Notes: generated from the sequence alone by a model not told the origin. Shown: positions 35,190 through 44,611, numbered from the stretch's first letter. The stretch is 64,000 bases of DNA from JAKFWF01 sp031374115 (GCA_031374115.1 JANMNO010000149.1:79279-143278), one strand, 5' to 3'. Made by a program: numbers and translations.

Positions 35190-35277
35190 GCCGGCGGCGG
35201 CGCCCCGCAGGGAGTCGCCGGCGCCATCAAGCTTCCCGTGCCGGCGGCCGGCGCCCCGCAGGGGAGTCGCCGGCACC
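35190..35277. repeat. Two tandem palindromic repeat copies (B and C) between convergent genes
   Basis: Copy B (35190-35225) and copy C (35238-35277) share GGC-GGCGCCCCGCAGGG-GAGTCGCCGGC. Copy C has perfect arms GTGCCGGC and GCCGGCAC and an inner CCCC/GGGG stem. B lacks one G of the inner stem. Both belong to the same family as the elements at 13894-13970 and 51093-51131. They fill the space between two facing 3' ends, so they may end transcription from both sides. Confidence 0.85.
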
Positions 35278-35278
35278 A

Positions 35279-36811
35279 TCAAAGAGGTATGTTATCGTGC
35301 TTCTTCCACGGATTTTGCGCTGACTTTCCACGGAGCATGTTCAACGCGCGCGCTAATCGGCGGCGGGTGTTTCGCGGTAATATAACCTCGTCGATATAGC
35401 CGCGTTCGGCGGCGATGAACGGATTGGCAAATCGCGCCTGATAGTCGGCAATACGCTTTTCGAGTTTCGCGGGGTCGCCCAATTCCGAGCGATACAAAAT
35501 CTCGGCAGCCCCCTTGGCGCCCATGACCGCGATCTCCGCTGACGGCCAGGCATAGTTGACGTCGCCGCGAATATGCTTCGAACTCATCACGTCGTAAGCG
35601 CCACCGTACGCCTTGCGGGTGATGAACGTCACTTTTGGCACGGTGGCCTCGGCGTACGCGAACAGCAGTTTCGCACCGTGCTTGATCAGGCCGCCGTACT
35701 CCTGCGCGGTGCCCGGCAAGAAGCCCGGCACGTCGACGAACGTCACGATCGGGATCTCGAAGCAATCGCAGAACCGAACGAAGCGCGCGGCCTTGCGCGA
35801 GGCGTCGCTGTCGAGGACACCCGCCAGCACCACCGGCTGGTTGGCGACGATGCCGATAGTACGGCCCTCAATGCGTGCGAAGCCGGTGACGATGTTCTTT
35901 GCAAATTGGTCCTGGATCTCGAAGAAGTCGGCCTCGTCGACGACCTTCAGGATCAGCTCCTTGATATCGTAGGGCTTGTTCGGATTGTCGGGAATCAAAG
36001 TGTCGAGCGACAAGTCCGCCCGGTCGGATGGGTCGCGCGTCGACAGCACCGGCACGCCCTCCTTGTTGTTGCCGGGCAGGAAATCCATCAAGCGCCGCAT
36101 CTGCAGCAGCGCTTCGAGATCGTTCTCGTAGGCCCGGTCCGCGATCGACGATTTCGACGTGTGGACTTTGGCGCCGCCCAATTCCTCCGCGGTCACAGTC
36201 TCGTTGGTAACCGTCTTCACGACGTCGGGACCGGTGACGAACATGTAGCTCGTGTCGCGAACCATGAAGATGAAGTCCGTCATCGCCGGCGAATACACGT
36301 CGCCGCCCACACATGGGCCCATGATCACGCTGATCTGCGGAATGACGCCGGATGATAGCGTATTGCGCAGGAACACTTCCCCATAGCCACCGAGTGCTGC
36401 CACGCCCTCCTGGATGCGGGCGCCACCGGCATCGAACAAGCCGATGATCGGGCAGCGGTTCTGCAGCGCCATGTCCTGGATCTTGGTGATCTTCTTTGCA
36501 TGCGATTCAGACAACGAGCCGCCGAACACGGTGAAGTCCTTGGCGAACACATAGACGACGCGGCCGTTGATGGTGCCCCACCCAGTGACGACACCATCGC
36601 CGGGGATCTTCGTCTTTTCCATGCCGAAGTCGTGCGAACGGTGTTCGACGAACATGTCGAACTCCTCGAACGAGTTCTCGTCCATCAGCATTTCGATACG
36701 CTCGCGCGCGGTAAGCTTGCCCTTCTTGTGCTGACCATCGATGCGCGGCTGGCCGCCGCCAAGGCGGGCCTCATCGCGCCGCCGCTCGAGTTCCTGAATG
36801 ATGTCTTTCAT
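35279..36811 (-). CDS. pccB: Propionyl-CoA carboxylase beta subunit (acyl-CoA carboxyltransferase)
   Basis: The product has 510 residues from ATG 36811 (MKDIIQELERRRDEARLGGG), the family start. A longer frame to 36892 adds an unconserved Arg-rich stretch. Carboxyltransferase signatures include GGARIQEGVAALGGYGEVF (acyl-CoA oxyanion region), GPCVGGDVYSPAMTDF, VPGFLPGTAQEYGGLI and KAYGGAYDVMSSKHIRGD. It carboxylates propionyl-CoA to methylmalonyl-CoA with a biotinylated alpha subunit, which is not in the window. A mutase subunit gene lies 1.5 kb away on the other strand. Confidence 0.94.
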   Translation of the reverse strand: MKDIIQELERRRDEARLGGGQPRIDGQHKKGKLTARERIEMLMDENSFEEFDMFVEHRSHDFGMEKTKIPGDGVVTGWGTINGRVVYVFAKDFTVFGGSLSESHAKKITKIQDMALQNRCPIIGLFDAGGARIQEGVAALGGYGEVFLRNTLSSGVIPQISVIMGPCVGGDVYSPAMTDFIFMVRDTSYMFVTGPDVVKTVTNETVTAEELGGAKVHTSKSSIADRAYENDLEALLQMRRLMDFLPGNNKEGVPVLSTRDPSDRADLSLDTLIPDNPNKPYDIKELILKVVDEADFFEIQDQFAKNIVTGFARIEGRTIGIVANQPVVLAGVLDSDASRKAARFVRFCDCFEIPIVTFVDVPGFLPGTAQEYGGLIKHGAKLLFAYAEATVPKVTFITRKAYGGAYDVMSSKHIRGDVNYAWPSAEIAVMGAKGAAEILYRSELGDPAKLEKRIADYQARFANPFIAAERGYIDEVILPRNTRRRLARALNMLRGKSAQNPWKKHDNIPL

Positions 36812-36922
36812 GGAGTGCCGGGTCCGCCGTCTCATCGGGCGGCGCGGATCGCCAAGCCCGCACGTCAATAGCACGCGCCGAACCCCGCGCAAATCCGCCG
36901 ATTGCCGAAGGGTTTACAGACT

Positions 36923-37309
36923 TTAAGCGGTCGGCTTCCCCGCATCCCCTTCGGTGCCCCCGGGGGCGATGCCGGTTACTTTGGCCTCGCGTTCGATGCG
37001 CTCCTTGGCGAACTGGCCCAGCAGGACCGCTGCGATGACCGCGATCGACATCAAGACCACCAGGTACCACATCAGGCCGCGCGGGATCATCTTTTCGGCA
37101 GCCATTGCGGCCAGCGTCAGGGCAAGGGTGAAAAAGCTCACGGTCTTGATGAAGTCGAGGGCGAACAGCAGTCCATGGCGGGCCGGCGAAGGCATACCTC
37201 GTTTGACCGCGTAGTTGCGATGCCACAGCGAGATCAACGCTACGATCAAGCCCGCAATAATTCCGGCGATCAAGCTATCGCGGCCGAAGTCTGCCCACCA
37301 CGTCGTCAT
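36923..37309 (-). CDS. Small integral membrane protein of unknown function
   Basis: The start at 37309 (MTTWWADFGRDSLIAG) has GGGAGAG 6 bases upstream; a longer in-frame extension does not look coding. The product has about 128 residues and three hydrophobic segments: SLIAGIIAGLIVALISLW, a middle stretch TVSFFTLALTLAAMAA and YLVVLMSIAVIAAVLLGQF. A charged C-terminus follows (KERIEREAKVTG). I recognise no family. It lies between an L,D-transpeptidase and pccB on the same strand. Confidence 0.7.
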   Translation of the reverse strand: MTTWWADFGRDSLIAGIIAGLIVALISLWHRNYAVKRGMPSPARHGLLFALDFIKTVSFFTLALTLAAMAAEKMIPRGLMWYLVVLMSIAVIAAVLLGQFAKERIEREAKVTGIAPGGTEGDAGKPTA

Positions 37310-37353
37310 CGAACTCTCCCCATCAGCCGCCAATCGAAATCTCGACCTGCCCT

Positions 37354-38112
37354 TTAATCCCAGAAGCCCGGGCCATAGCCAGGAGGATATTCGCGGTAAC
37401 GGCGTGGCGGAGGCAAGTAGTAGGGCTGCGGGTTGTATTCGCGCCAAATCCACGGCTGCCGTCCAGGCCGGCGCTCGCGCTCGATCGGCTCGGCCCGGGC
37501 GACCTGGGCTTCGCCCTCTTCTTCTTCCTTGGCATCGCGGCGGACATCGGGGTTGACGTAAACGAGATCGCCCACCTTCGCGGTCTTGAAAGAGCCTGCA
37601 TCCGTGCGCGCGTTAATCGCAAATACCGGCGCGCCGATATGCACGCGCTCGAACAGGTCGACCACGTCCTCGTTGAGCATACGAATGCAACCGTTCGACA
37701 CCGCAGTGCCGATCGAACCGCGCGAAGGCGTACCGTGAATGCGTAGCAGCGACCAATCGAGATATAAGGCGCGCTTGCCGAGAGGGTTCGAACTGTCACC
37801 GCCTTCGACTGGTTCGGTGCCGTCGATCGGGATCCATTTAGGGTCGACCTTTTTGTCTGAAACGAACGTGCGGCCGGTCCACAATTCAGATGCTTTACCG
37901 ACGGCGACGCCATAACGGATGGCCGTTTCGGGACCGGTCACGTAGTATACTTTACGTTCGGAATTGACGATCACGACGGAGCCTGCCGGGTAGCCGAGCT
38001 CGATCGAGACGGCTTCGGGCTTGGCCCAGGCTGCGTTAGCTGCCAGCGTCACAGCAATGAGGCCGCCGCCGAGCCAGGCTCCCACTGATCTGACCATGTT
38101 ACTCGCACTCAT
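37354..38112 (-). CDS. L,D-transpeptidase (YkuD domain) with Tyr/Pro/Arg-rich tail
   Basis: The start at 38112 (MSASNMVRSVGAWLGG) has GAGGG about 8 bases upstream and opens a signal peptide ending near AWAKP. The protein has about 252 residues. The YkuD motif is present: RIHGTPSRGSIG (His) and SNGCIRMLNEDVV (Cys, Arg). The tail REYNPQPYYLPPPRRYREYP is rich in Tyr, Pro and Arg, like the tail of the protein at 4064-4861. It acts in the periplasm on peptidoglycan. It is divergent from mutA. Confidence 0.93.
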   Translation of the reverse strand: MSASNMVRSVGAWLGGGLIAVTLAANAAWAKPEAVSIELGYPAGSVVIVNSERKVYYVTGPETAIRYGVAVGKASELWTGRTFVSDKKVDPKWIPIDGTEPVEGGDSSNPLGKRALYLDWSLLRIHGTPSRGSIGTAVSNGCIRMLNEDVVDLFERVHIGAPVFAINARTDAGSFKTAKVGDLVYVNPDVRRDAKEEEEGEAQVARAEPIERERRPGRQPWIWREYNPQPYYLPPPRRYREYPPGYGPGFWD

Positions 38113-38304
38113 TCGTCTGCCCTCGAATTGGTCTACCGGCCGCCCCGTCCCTGGGTCAGTCTTATTACTGTCGTTTCGTCGAAACAACCGGCTTCGATGC
38201 CAGCAGAAAGTGTTGCCGATACCCATTGACCTGAAATGCCGGTGTGATGATGGTGCATTGCGCATTTCTGCTACCGATCGATCCGCAGTTGTCGAGCCTT
38301 AAAT

Positions 38305-40185
38305 ATGACCACACCACCATTAATGCCGTCCTTGACCGAAAGTTTCGGCACGTCCAATCGCGAAGATTGGCTGGCGCTCGTGGCTAGAACGTTAAAGGGC
38401 GGCGATTTCCGGCGGCTCGTGTCGAAAACATACGATGAACTCGATATCGAGCCGATTTATGGGCGGCGGGCGGATGCCGCAACAGTGGCGGGAGCCAGAG
38501 CAGGCGGGCCGTGGGGCATCACCACGCGCATCGATCATCCAACACCTGCGGACGCAGCCGCGCTTGCTGGTTACGACCTCGAAGGCGGCGCCGACGGCTT
38601 GGAGCTGGTTTTCGAGGGGGCTCTCGCCGCGCGCGGCTTTGGCCTGTTCGCGAACAGCATCGACGCCCTCGATGCCAGCCTGTCCAATGTCATGCTGGAT
38701 ATGATCCAACTGCGCATCGAACCATCGTTGGCAGGCGACAGCGTCGCTGAACGGGTGGCAGCACTCATCGAACGCCGCAAGCACGATCCAGCTCGGCTGT
38801 CGATCAACTTTGGATTGGATCCGATCGGCGTATCGGCCGTCACCGGCGCGATGGACACCACATGGATGGAAACGGGCCGGCTTCTGGGCCGATGCATTTC
38901 CGCGCTCAAAGCAAGCGACTTCGAGGGTCCATTCATTACTTGCGACATGCGGCCCTTCAGTGAGGCCGGTGCAACGGAAGCACAAGAACTGGCGGCAGGA
39001 TTGGCCAGCGGCATTGCTTATGCGCGTGTGCTCGAAGGCAATGGCATGCCGGTCGCCGACGCATTCGCCGCGCTGTCTTGGACCATCGCCATCGATGCCG
39101 ACCAGTTTATCGGGATCGCGAAGCTGCGCGCCTTGCGTCGCCTGTGGCAGCGTATCGAGGGCGCATCTGCGGTAGCATCGCGCCCGATCGCAGTTCACGC
39201 TGAGACCGCTTGGCGGATGATGACGCGACGCGATCCGGCGGTGAACATGCTGCGCGCAACCCTCGCGACATTTGCCGCCGCAACTGGCGGCGCGGATTCG
39301 ATCTCGGTACTGCCTCATACGCTGCCATTGGGCCTGCCAGACATGCTTGCCCGGCGCATTGCACGCAACACGCAGCTTGTCCTGCAGGAGGAAACCAACC
39401 TGTGGCGCGTTGCCGATCCGGCAGCCGGGGCAGGCGCGATTGAGGCGATGACCGGTCAACTGTGCGAGAAAGCCTGGCAATTGTTTCAGGAGATTGAACG
39501 CGAAGGGGGCCTTGTTGGCAGCCTTGCGAAGGGTGCGCTGCAGGCTCGGATCGCCGCTGTCGGAAACGTCCGCTTCAAGGACATCGCCAGCCGCCGCAAC
39601 CCGATAACCGGCACGTCCGAGTTTCCAAATCTTGCCGGAGTCGCGGCCGAAGTGCTCGATCTCGCTCCCAGCCAGCCGTCCCCTTTGCGTTCGTCACCAA
39701 ACTCGCAAATTAAGGCCCTGGTGTCGCAGCGCTTGGCCGAGCCCTTCGAACGGCTTCGCGACGCGGCGGATGCGGCAACTCAAGCCGCAGGAAAACGCCC
39801 GCTTGTGTTCCTCGCCAATCTTGGGGCCTTGGCCGAATTCGGTGGTCGCGCGAGCTGGATCGCCAATTTGCTCGCAACCGGCGGTATCGACGCCGTTTCG
39901 AACGACGGGTTCACATCGTCGAGCGACGCTGGTGCAGCATTTGCGGCAAGCGGCGCATCGGTGGCGTGCATCTGTGGTGGCGATGCGACCTACGATCTAT
40001 TAGCCGAGGCGACCGCAATGGCGTTGAAGTCGGCCGGCGCGACCAAAGTCTTGCTCGCCGGTAAGCCGGGCGCGAACGAAGCAGCCCTGGTGGCGGCCGG
40101 TGTCGATCAGTTCGTGTTCGCGGGCCAGGATGTGATCGCAGCACTGCAACAGCTCCACGTGTCACTGGGCATAACGAACAATTGA
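38305..40185 (+). CDS. mutA: Methylmalonyl-CoA mutase small (beta) subunit
   Basis: The 626-residue product matches the small, non-catalytic subunit of heterodimeric methylmalonyl-CoA mutase. The TIM-barrel part includes YDELDIEPIYGRRADAATVA, GPWGITTRIDHPTPADAAA and RPIAVHAETAWRMMTRRDPA. The C-terminal B12-like domain (about 490-620) has FLANLGALAEFGGRASWIAN and lacks the DxHxxG cobalamin motif, as expected of this subunit. The catalytic large subunit is not in the window. With pccB nearby this points to propionyl-CoA use. Confidence 0.9.
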   Translation: MTTPPLMPSLTESFGTSNREDWLALVARTLKGGDFRRLVSKTYDELDIEPIYGRRADAATVAGARAGGPWGITTRIDHPTPADAAALAGYDLEGGADGLELVFEGALAARGFGLFANSIDALDASLSNVMLDMIQLRIEPSLAGDSVAERVAALIERRKHDPARLSINFGLDPIGVSAVTGAMDTTWMETGRLLGRCISALKASDFEGPFITCDMRPFSEAGATEAQELAAGLASGIAYARVLEGNGMPVADAFAALSWTIAIDADQFIGIAKLRALRRLWQRIEGASAVASRPIAVHAETAWRMMTRRDPAVNMLRATLATFAAATGGADSISVLPHTLPLGLPDMLARRIARNTQLVLQEETNLWRVADPAAGAGAIEAMTGQLCEKAWQLFQEIEREGGLVGSLAKGALQARIAAVGNVRFKDIASRRNPITGTSEFPNLAGVAAEVLDLAPSQPSPLRSSPNSQIKALVSQRLAEPFERLRDAADAATQAAGKRPLVFLANLGALAEFGGRASWIANLLATGGIDAVSNDGFTSSSDAGAAFAASGASVACICGGDATYDLLAEATAMALKSAGATKVLLAGKPGANEAALVAAGVDQFVFAGQDVIAALQQLHVSLGITNN

Positions 40186-40195
40186 TCTACCGCAC

Positions 40196-41242
40196 TCACT
40201 GAACCACCACTTCGACCTGCACCGCTTCGCTGTGCTGCAGCGTAAACTCGCGCCGGAACGTGCGGCCCTGGGACGTCGCGTTGACCGCATAATTGCCCGG
40301 CGCGAGCATGTGGGTCGGCAGTGCACCGACGCTTTCCTTCACGATGTCGCCTTGGGTCGTCGTGATCTGCCACTGCGTATCGGCCAGCGCCTCACCACCG
40401 GCGCGCATCACCAGTTTGAACGTCGCTTTGCCGACGGCATGAGCAACCGTCGCTTCGGTGAGCTTGCCCGCTTCGACGGTGACATCGGCGCGCACCACAG
40501 CATTGGCATCGCCGTACGTTGAGACCAGCTGGTAGATCCCAGAGTTCAATCGTATCACCACGCCGGGACGGGCCCCGCCGAGAATCTTTGCCCGATTGCC
40601 GAACTGGTCGCGCTCGTCGGAAAACACTTCGAATATGATGGTATTCGGTGGTGCCGGTTCGCCGTTCGCAACGAGCGCTGCAAGGCGCAAGCCACCAGCG
40701 TTGAGCACAAACCGTTCAGGCTGCATTTCGCCCTGCTTCACCGCAAGGCGGCGAGTGATGTTAGCGCGCCCGAATGCGGCGTTGATGAGGTAATCGCCGA
40801 CCGGCAAGCGCAGGGTGGGAGCTGGCACGCGGCTCTCCACCATGAGCTTGTTGCGGGCGGGTTGCGCTTTCTCCGTCCCGCCCGCTCCACTCTCGGGCTT
40901 GTCCTGATAGACGCGCCAAATGATCCCTTGATCGATCGGTTGACTATCGTCGGTCAGCATCGCGCGCAAAGTGAGCTGGCCGATGCCGGCGGGGATCGCA
41001 ACTGGCGCTACTTGCGGCGCTGCATTCGCTCGCGGAACGACGGTGGTATTGCCTTTCGGAACCGGAACGTCGGGTATCGTCGAGCGCAATGGTATGTTCG
41101 TCGTCCAGGAGCTGGCAGCAGTTGCCGGAGGCTGAGCCGCTGGTTGCTGCGCGCGAGCGGTCGCGGTAACGGCGACAGTGCACAGCAGCGCCGCCGACAT
41201 TGCAACTCCCAAATTGATGCAGCTCGCCCTCACGTCCACCAA
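40196..41242 (-). CDS. Exported protein with three PEGA-like repeat units, related to the adjacent VWA protein
   Basis: This 348-residue protein has a signal peptide (SAALLCTVAVTATARAQQ), a Pro/Ala linker and three similar beta-rich units. Each centres on an L-x-x-G-x-Y pattern: RLPVGDYLINAAFGRANITR, RLNSGIYQLVSTYGDANAVV and MLAPGNYAVNATSQGRTFRR. The same unit appears in the neighbouring VWA protein, and both end in similar runs of Val. Such folds (PEGA or carboxypeptidase regulatory-like) usually bind proteins or cell-wall material. Its gene follows the VWA gene by 8 bases, so they form an operon. Confidence 0.8.
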   Translation of the reverse strand: MVDVRASCINLGVAMSAALLCTVAVTATARAQQPAAQPPATAASSWTTNIPLRSTIPDVPVPKGNTTVVPRANAAPQVAPVAIPAGIGQLTLRAMLTDDSQPIDQGIIWRVYQDKPESGAGGTEKAQPARNKLMVESRVPAPTLRLPVGDYLINAAFGRANITRRLAVKQGEMQPERFVLNAGGLRLAALVANGEPAPPNTIIFEVFSDERDQFGNRAKILGGARPGVVIRLNSGIYQLVSTYGDANAVVRADVTVEAGKLTEATVAHAVGKATFKLVMRAGGEALADTQWQITTTQGDIVKESVGALPTHMLAPGNYAVNATSQGRTFRREFTLQHSEAVQVEVVVQ

Positions 41243-41250
41243 CCCCGTGT

Positions 41251-43242
41251 TTATTCCACGATCACCTCGACGACTCGCACCTCGCCGGCCTTCACCTCGA
41301 CGTCCGCACGCCCGCGGCGAGACCGCGACTCGGCTACGATCTTATACCGTCCCGGACTCAGAAAAGCCCGCGGCTCGGCCTGAACCGTTTGCCAGACGCT
41401 GCGATCTTGCGCGTCGCGTACATCCCACAGAACATCACCCAGCCCAGCGCGTGCCCCTTCGCCTCCCACCTTCAACTGAATGTTGGCCGCCGTATGGTCG
41501 AGAACCAGAGTTGCTGGCAGACCCGGCTTGATCTCTACTTCCCGGGTGACGCGAGCGTTCTGCGCGCCGAGTTGGCTCTCAACCCGGTAGCGACCCGCCG
41601 GTATCTCGAGCTTGGGCGCGGCCCGCACGGTTTGGATGGCGTCCTGCTTGGCGTCGAGGCGCTCGATGCGATACGACAGGTTGCTGTCGAGCACAGCTGC
41701 CGAGCCCGCGAGCCGGCTTTGCAGCCCGAGCCTGCCGATCGGCAACAGCAGCGTTCGCACAACCTCGTCACCGGCATTGACCAGCACGCGTTCGCGCAAC
41801 TCGACTTGGCCATAGCGGGCCGTCAGATAATACGTACCAGCCGACACCGTGAACTCCGGTTCGGCCGCGGCCGACCGTGCGACCTCACGCCGTCCATCGG
41901 CACTGTCGGCATCGTCCTCGGTGAGGCTAAACGTCACGCGGTCGAGTGCTGGGCCGGCTTCCCTCTCGACGGCCTTAACGCGCAGGCGGCCAGCGCCGAG
42001 CGCCAGCGGCAAATCGATCATTGCGCCTGGCGTCACGACAATGTTGCGTTCCACTTTTGCGCGGTCGAACATGCCGCTCACCCGATAATTCCCGATTGGC
42101 AGAAACACCGGCGGCGCATCGGCCCCACCCGTCCAAACTGCACGCAATTGCGACTGCGGGGTCGCAGCATCGAAGATTGCAAACACTGCCTGCTCCAACG
42201 GCGGCATACCTTTCTGCAGAATTGCCGAAAGGCGAACCGCGCCTGCCTGCAGAACGATCGCCAGTCTGCTTTTACCTTTCGCCTTCACATCGATTGCTTG
42301 GCGAGCGGCGACCAACCCATGTTGAACATCGACCACGTACGGTCCTGGCGGGAGTGCTATGTCCAGAGTTGCAGCCCGCGCCGCTGCAACCGGCGGCGCA
42401 CCCGGCGGATCACCGGCACGCTGCACCTTCCAGCTCAACGGTACCAGGACCGCCGGGCCGCCCGGACCCAAAGTCGCCGACAGTTTCATGCCGGGAGGAC
42501 TGGAATCCTCCACCGGCACGGGAGGCGGGGGAGGCGCTACTTCGACCAACCTTGGCTCGGCCGCCGCCGATGTGGCAGCGCTACCCGGCTTCGATTCCAG
42601 GCTCGCGAGTTTCAAAGCGTCCTCGACAGCGGCGCCGAGACCCGCCACATCTTGCGCTTCGAAATGGCGGCCTCCGGTAATGCGGGGCACGCAAGCCATG
42701 CGCTGACTGTCGGCCTTGGAAAGCGCGATACTAATCACATGAATCGCGAGCTTCGGATTGCTCTTCGCCAGCTCGTCGGCAGCGGCACACGGATCCTGAG
42801 AACAATTGTCCGGATCGTCATGGATCAGCACCAGCGACGCAGCGCCCGCAACCTTCGACAGCGCACTGCCGGCTTCTCGCATCGCCGCGACTAGCGGCCC
42901 TTTACCCTTGGGATTGAATTTCTCCAGCGGTGCCATGATCCTGTCCACATCGAGCGGCTCGGGCGCCAGTACGATTTCGGTGTCGTTGCAATCGGCCTTG
43001 CGCCGATGGCCGAAGGCCGCAAGCCCAAATCGCGTTTGCGGCGCAAGCTTCGGCAAGGTGCGTCTGATCGCCTCGCGCGCGACGCCGAACTTGGTGTCGC
43101 GGTCGACCGCGCTCATGCGTCCCCACATCGAGCCGGAGCCGTCAAATATGATGATCGCTGTCGCCGCATCGGCTGCCTGTGCTGGCGCCCACCACCCGAG
43201 CGTCAGGATCGTCATCAGCGCAATCGCAATTCGTCCCGGCAT
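41251..43242 (-). CDS. Exported von Willebrand factor A protein with repeated PEGA-like units
   Basis: The ATG at 43242 gives a clean 23-residue signal peptide (MPGRIAIALMTILTLGWWAP, cut near AQA). An ATG at 43302 would add 20 polar residues. The VWA domain follows directly with an intact MIDAS motif IIIFDGSGSMWGRM and a later IHDDPDNCSQDPC. After a Pro-rich linker, at least five units with the pattern G-x-Y-x-V occur: LPPGPYVVDVQHG, LPIGNYRVSGMFD, VSAGTYYLTARYG, IPAGRYRVESQLG and LSPGRYKIVAESR. Function unknown; metal-dependent adhesion or complex assembly in the periplasm is inferred. Confidence 0.85.
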   Translation of the reverse strand: MPGRIAIALMTILTLGWWAPAQAADAATAIIIFDGSGSMWGRMSAVDRDTKFGVAREAIRRTLPKLAPQTRFGLAAFGHRRKADCNDTEIVLAPEPLDVDRIMAPLEKFNPKGKGPLVAAMREAGSALSKVAGAASLVLIHDDPDNCSQDPCAAADELAKSNPKLAIHVISIALSKADSQRMACVPRITGGRHFEAQDVAGLGAAVEDALKLASLESKPGSAATSAAAEPRLVEVAPPPPPVPVEDSSPPGMKLSATLGPGGPAVLVPLSWKVQRAGDPPGAPPVAAARAATLDIALPPGPYVVDVQHGLVAARQAIDVKAKGKSRLAIVLQAGAVRLSAILQKGMPPLEQAVFAIFDAATPQSQLRAVWTGGADAPPVFLPIGNYRVSGMFDRAKVERNIVVTPGAMIDLPLALGAGRLRVKAVEREAGPALDRVTFSLTEDDADSADGRREVARSAAAEPEFTVSAGTYYLTARYGQVELRERVLVNAGDEVVRTLLLPIGRLGLQSRLAGSAAVLDSNLSYRIERLDAKQDAIQTVRAAPKLEIPAGRYRVESQLGAQNARVTREVEIKPGLPATLVLDHTAANIQLKVGGEGARAGLGDVLWDVRDAQDRSVWQTVQAEPRAFLSPGRYKIVAESRSRRGRADVEVKAGEVRVVEVIVE

Positions 43243-43345
43243 CTGATTCGTATTGCTCCACAAATCCGTCAGGCTTCGATTGTACACCATCGCGTTTTGC
43301 ATTAGCGAGACCGATCACAGCCGATTGATCGATGAGGGTTGAACG

Positions 43346-43939
43346 ATGACCAGTATGTCAAAAGAGGGAAGTGCTGCGCTCGAGCTGCTTTTGCGCCGCC
43401 GATCGGTGAAGCCGATCACCATGTCGGCCCCGGGACCGACCGGAGACGAGCTCGAACAAATCTTGACGGCTGCGGCCCGGGTACCCGATCACAAGAAGCT
43501 TGCGCCATGGCGCTTCATTGTTTTTGCCGGCGAGGCGCGGAAAAAGTTCGGCAAAGTCCTGGTTGAAGCCTGCACGGCGGAAGACGAGATGACGCCATCC
43601 GAGGTCAGGCTCGAAACCGAGCGTACCCGGTTTCTGCGCGCACCGATCGTCGTCGGCGTGGTCAGCCGGTTCGTCGAAACCAAGGGCGCACCCCGATGGG
43701 AGCAGGAATTGTCCTGCGGCGCCGCCTGCATGAACATGTGTCTTGCAGCCAACGCCCTGGGCTACGGCACCAACTGGTTGACCGAATGGTATTCCTACAG
43801 CCCAATGGTTGTTGCCCGTCTCGGACTTGCCGAACACGAGCGCATGGCGGGCTTCGTCTACATCGGCACCGCGATCGAGCAGCAGCCCGATCGCGATCGT
43901 CCCCCACTTACCTCGATCGTATCGCATTGGAACGGCTGA
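43346..43939 (+). CDS. Nitroreductase family flavoprotein (YdjA-like)
   Basis: The 197-residue single-domain nitroreductase begins with the FMN-phosphate site RRSVKPITMSAPGPTGDELE. HKKLAPWRFIVFAGEARKKF and GAACMNMCLAANALGYGTNW are further YdjA-type features. Members reduce nitro groups or quinones with NAD(P)H, and the natural substrate is usually unknown. It is followed after 39 bases by a flavin-reductase-like gene on the same strand, so the pair may be co-expressed. An internal ATG at 43355 is also possible. Confidence 0.9.
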   Translation: MTSMSKEGSAALELLLRRRSVKPITMSAPGPTGDELEQILTAAARVPDHKKLAPWRFIVFAGEARKKFGKVLVEACTAEDEMTPSEVRLETERTRFLRAPIVVGVVSRFVETKGAPRWEQELSCGAACMNMCLAANALGYGTNWLTEWYSYSPMVVARLGLAEHERMAGFVYIGTAIEQQPDRDRPPLTSIVSHWNG

Positions 43940-43978
43940 GGCGGGCCTTGCTTGCAACCCTTCAACCGGATGACACTC

Positions 43979-44611
43979 ATGTTCTACGATGCCATCGAAA
44001 ATCGCCATGGCTTACCCCACGATCCGCTGAAGGCGCTGCTGGTGCCCCGCCCGATCGGGTGGATTTCGACGGTAAGCCGTGATGGCATCTGCAATCTCGC
44101 CCCCTACAGCTTCTTCAACGGCGTTGGTGAGAAGCCGGGCTACGTCGTCTTCGGCTCGGCTGGCATCAAGGATAGCCTCAAGAACATTGAGGAAAACGGC
44201 GAGTTCGTCTGCTCGATGGCGACCTGGGATTTGCGCTTCCACATGAACATGTCGTCGGCATCGGTGCCCTACGGCGTCGACGAATTTCCCCTGGCCGGGT
44301 TAACCGCAGTGGCCTCGAAACTCGTCAAACCGCCACGCGTGAAGGAAAGCCCCGTCGCCCTCGAGTGCCGCCATTTCCAGACGGTCCCGTTGCCCGGAGC
44401 TGGACGCTACAATCACAGCTACAATTTAGTCATCGGCTTGGTCGTCGGCATCCACATCGACGACCGGTTCATCACGGATGGCATCGTCGACACCGCCGCG
44501 ATGAAGCCGATCGCCCGGCTCGGTTACATGGATTACGCCGTCGTCACTCCCGAGACGACGTTCACGATCACCCGCCCCGATGTCGACGGCAACGGCAAGG
44601 TGGTGGGGTGA
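43979..44611 (+). CDS. Flavin reductase-like (DIM6/NTAB family) FMN-binding protein
   Basis: The start at 43979 (MFYDAIENRHGLPHDPLKAL) is the family-like one, giving about 210 residues. In-frame ATG 43970 and TTG 43952 are alternatives without clear ribosome sites. The FMN-binding split-barrel features are LLVPRPIGWISTVSRDGICN and LAPYSFFNGVGEKPGYVVFG, with HSYNLVIGLVVGIHIDDRFI near the end. Members supply reduced flavin or act as oxidoreductases. The upstream nitroreductase gives the likely functional link. Confidence 0.88.
   Translation: MFYDAIENRHGLPHDPLKALLVPRPIGWISTVSRDGICNLAPYSFFNGVGEKPGYVVFGSAGIKDSLKNIEENGEFVCSMATWDLRFHMNMSSASVPYGVDEFPLAGLTAVASKLVKPPRVKESPVALECRHFQTVPLPGAGRYNHSYNLVIGLVVGIHIDDRFITDGIVDTAAMKPIARLGYMDYAVVTPETTFTITRPDVDGNGKVVG

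Noticed and set aside
40196..43302. Defence system based on the VWA protein
   Set aside because: Both products have signal peptides and there is no MoxR-type ATPase or nuclease nearby, so a periplasmic role fits better.
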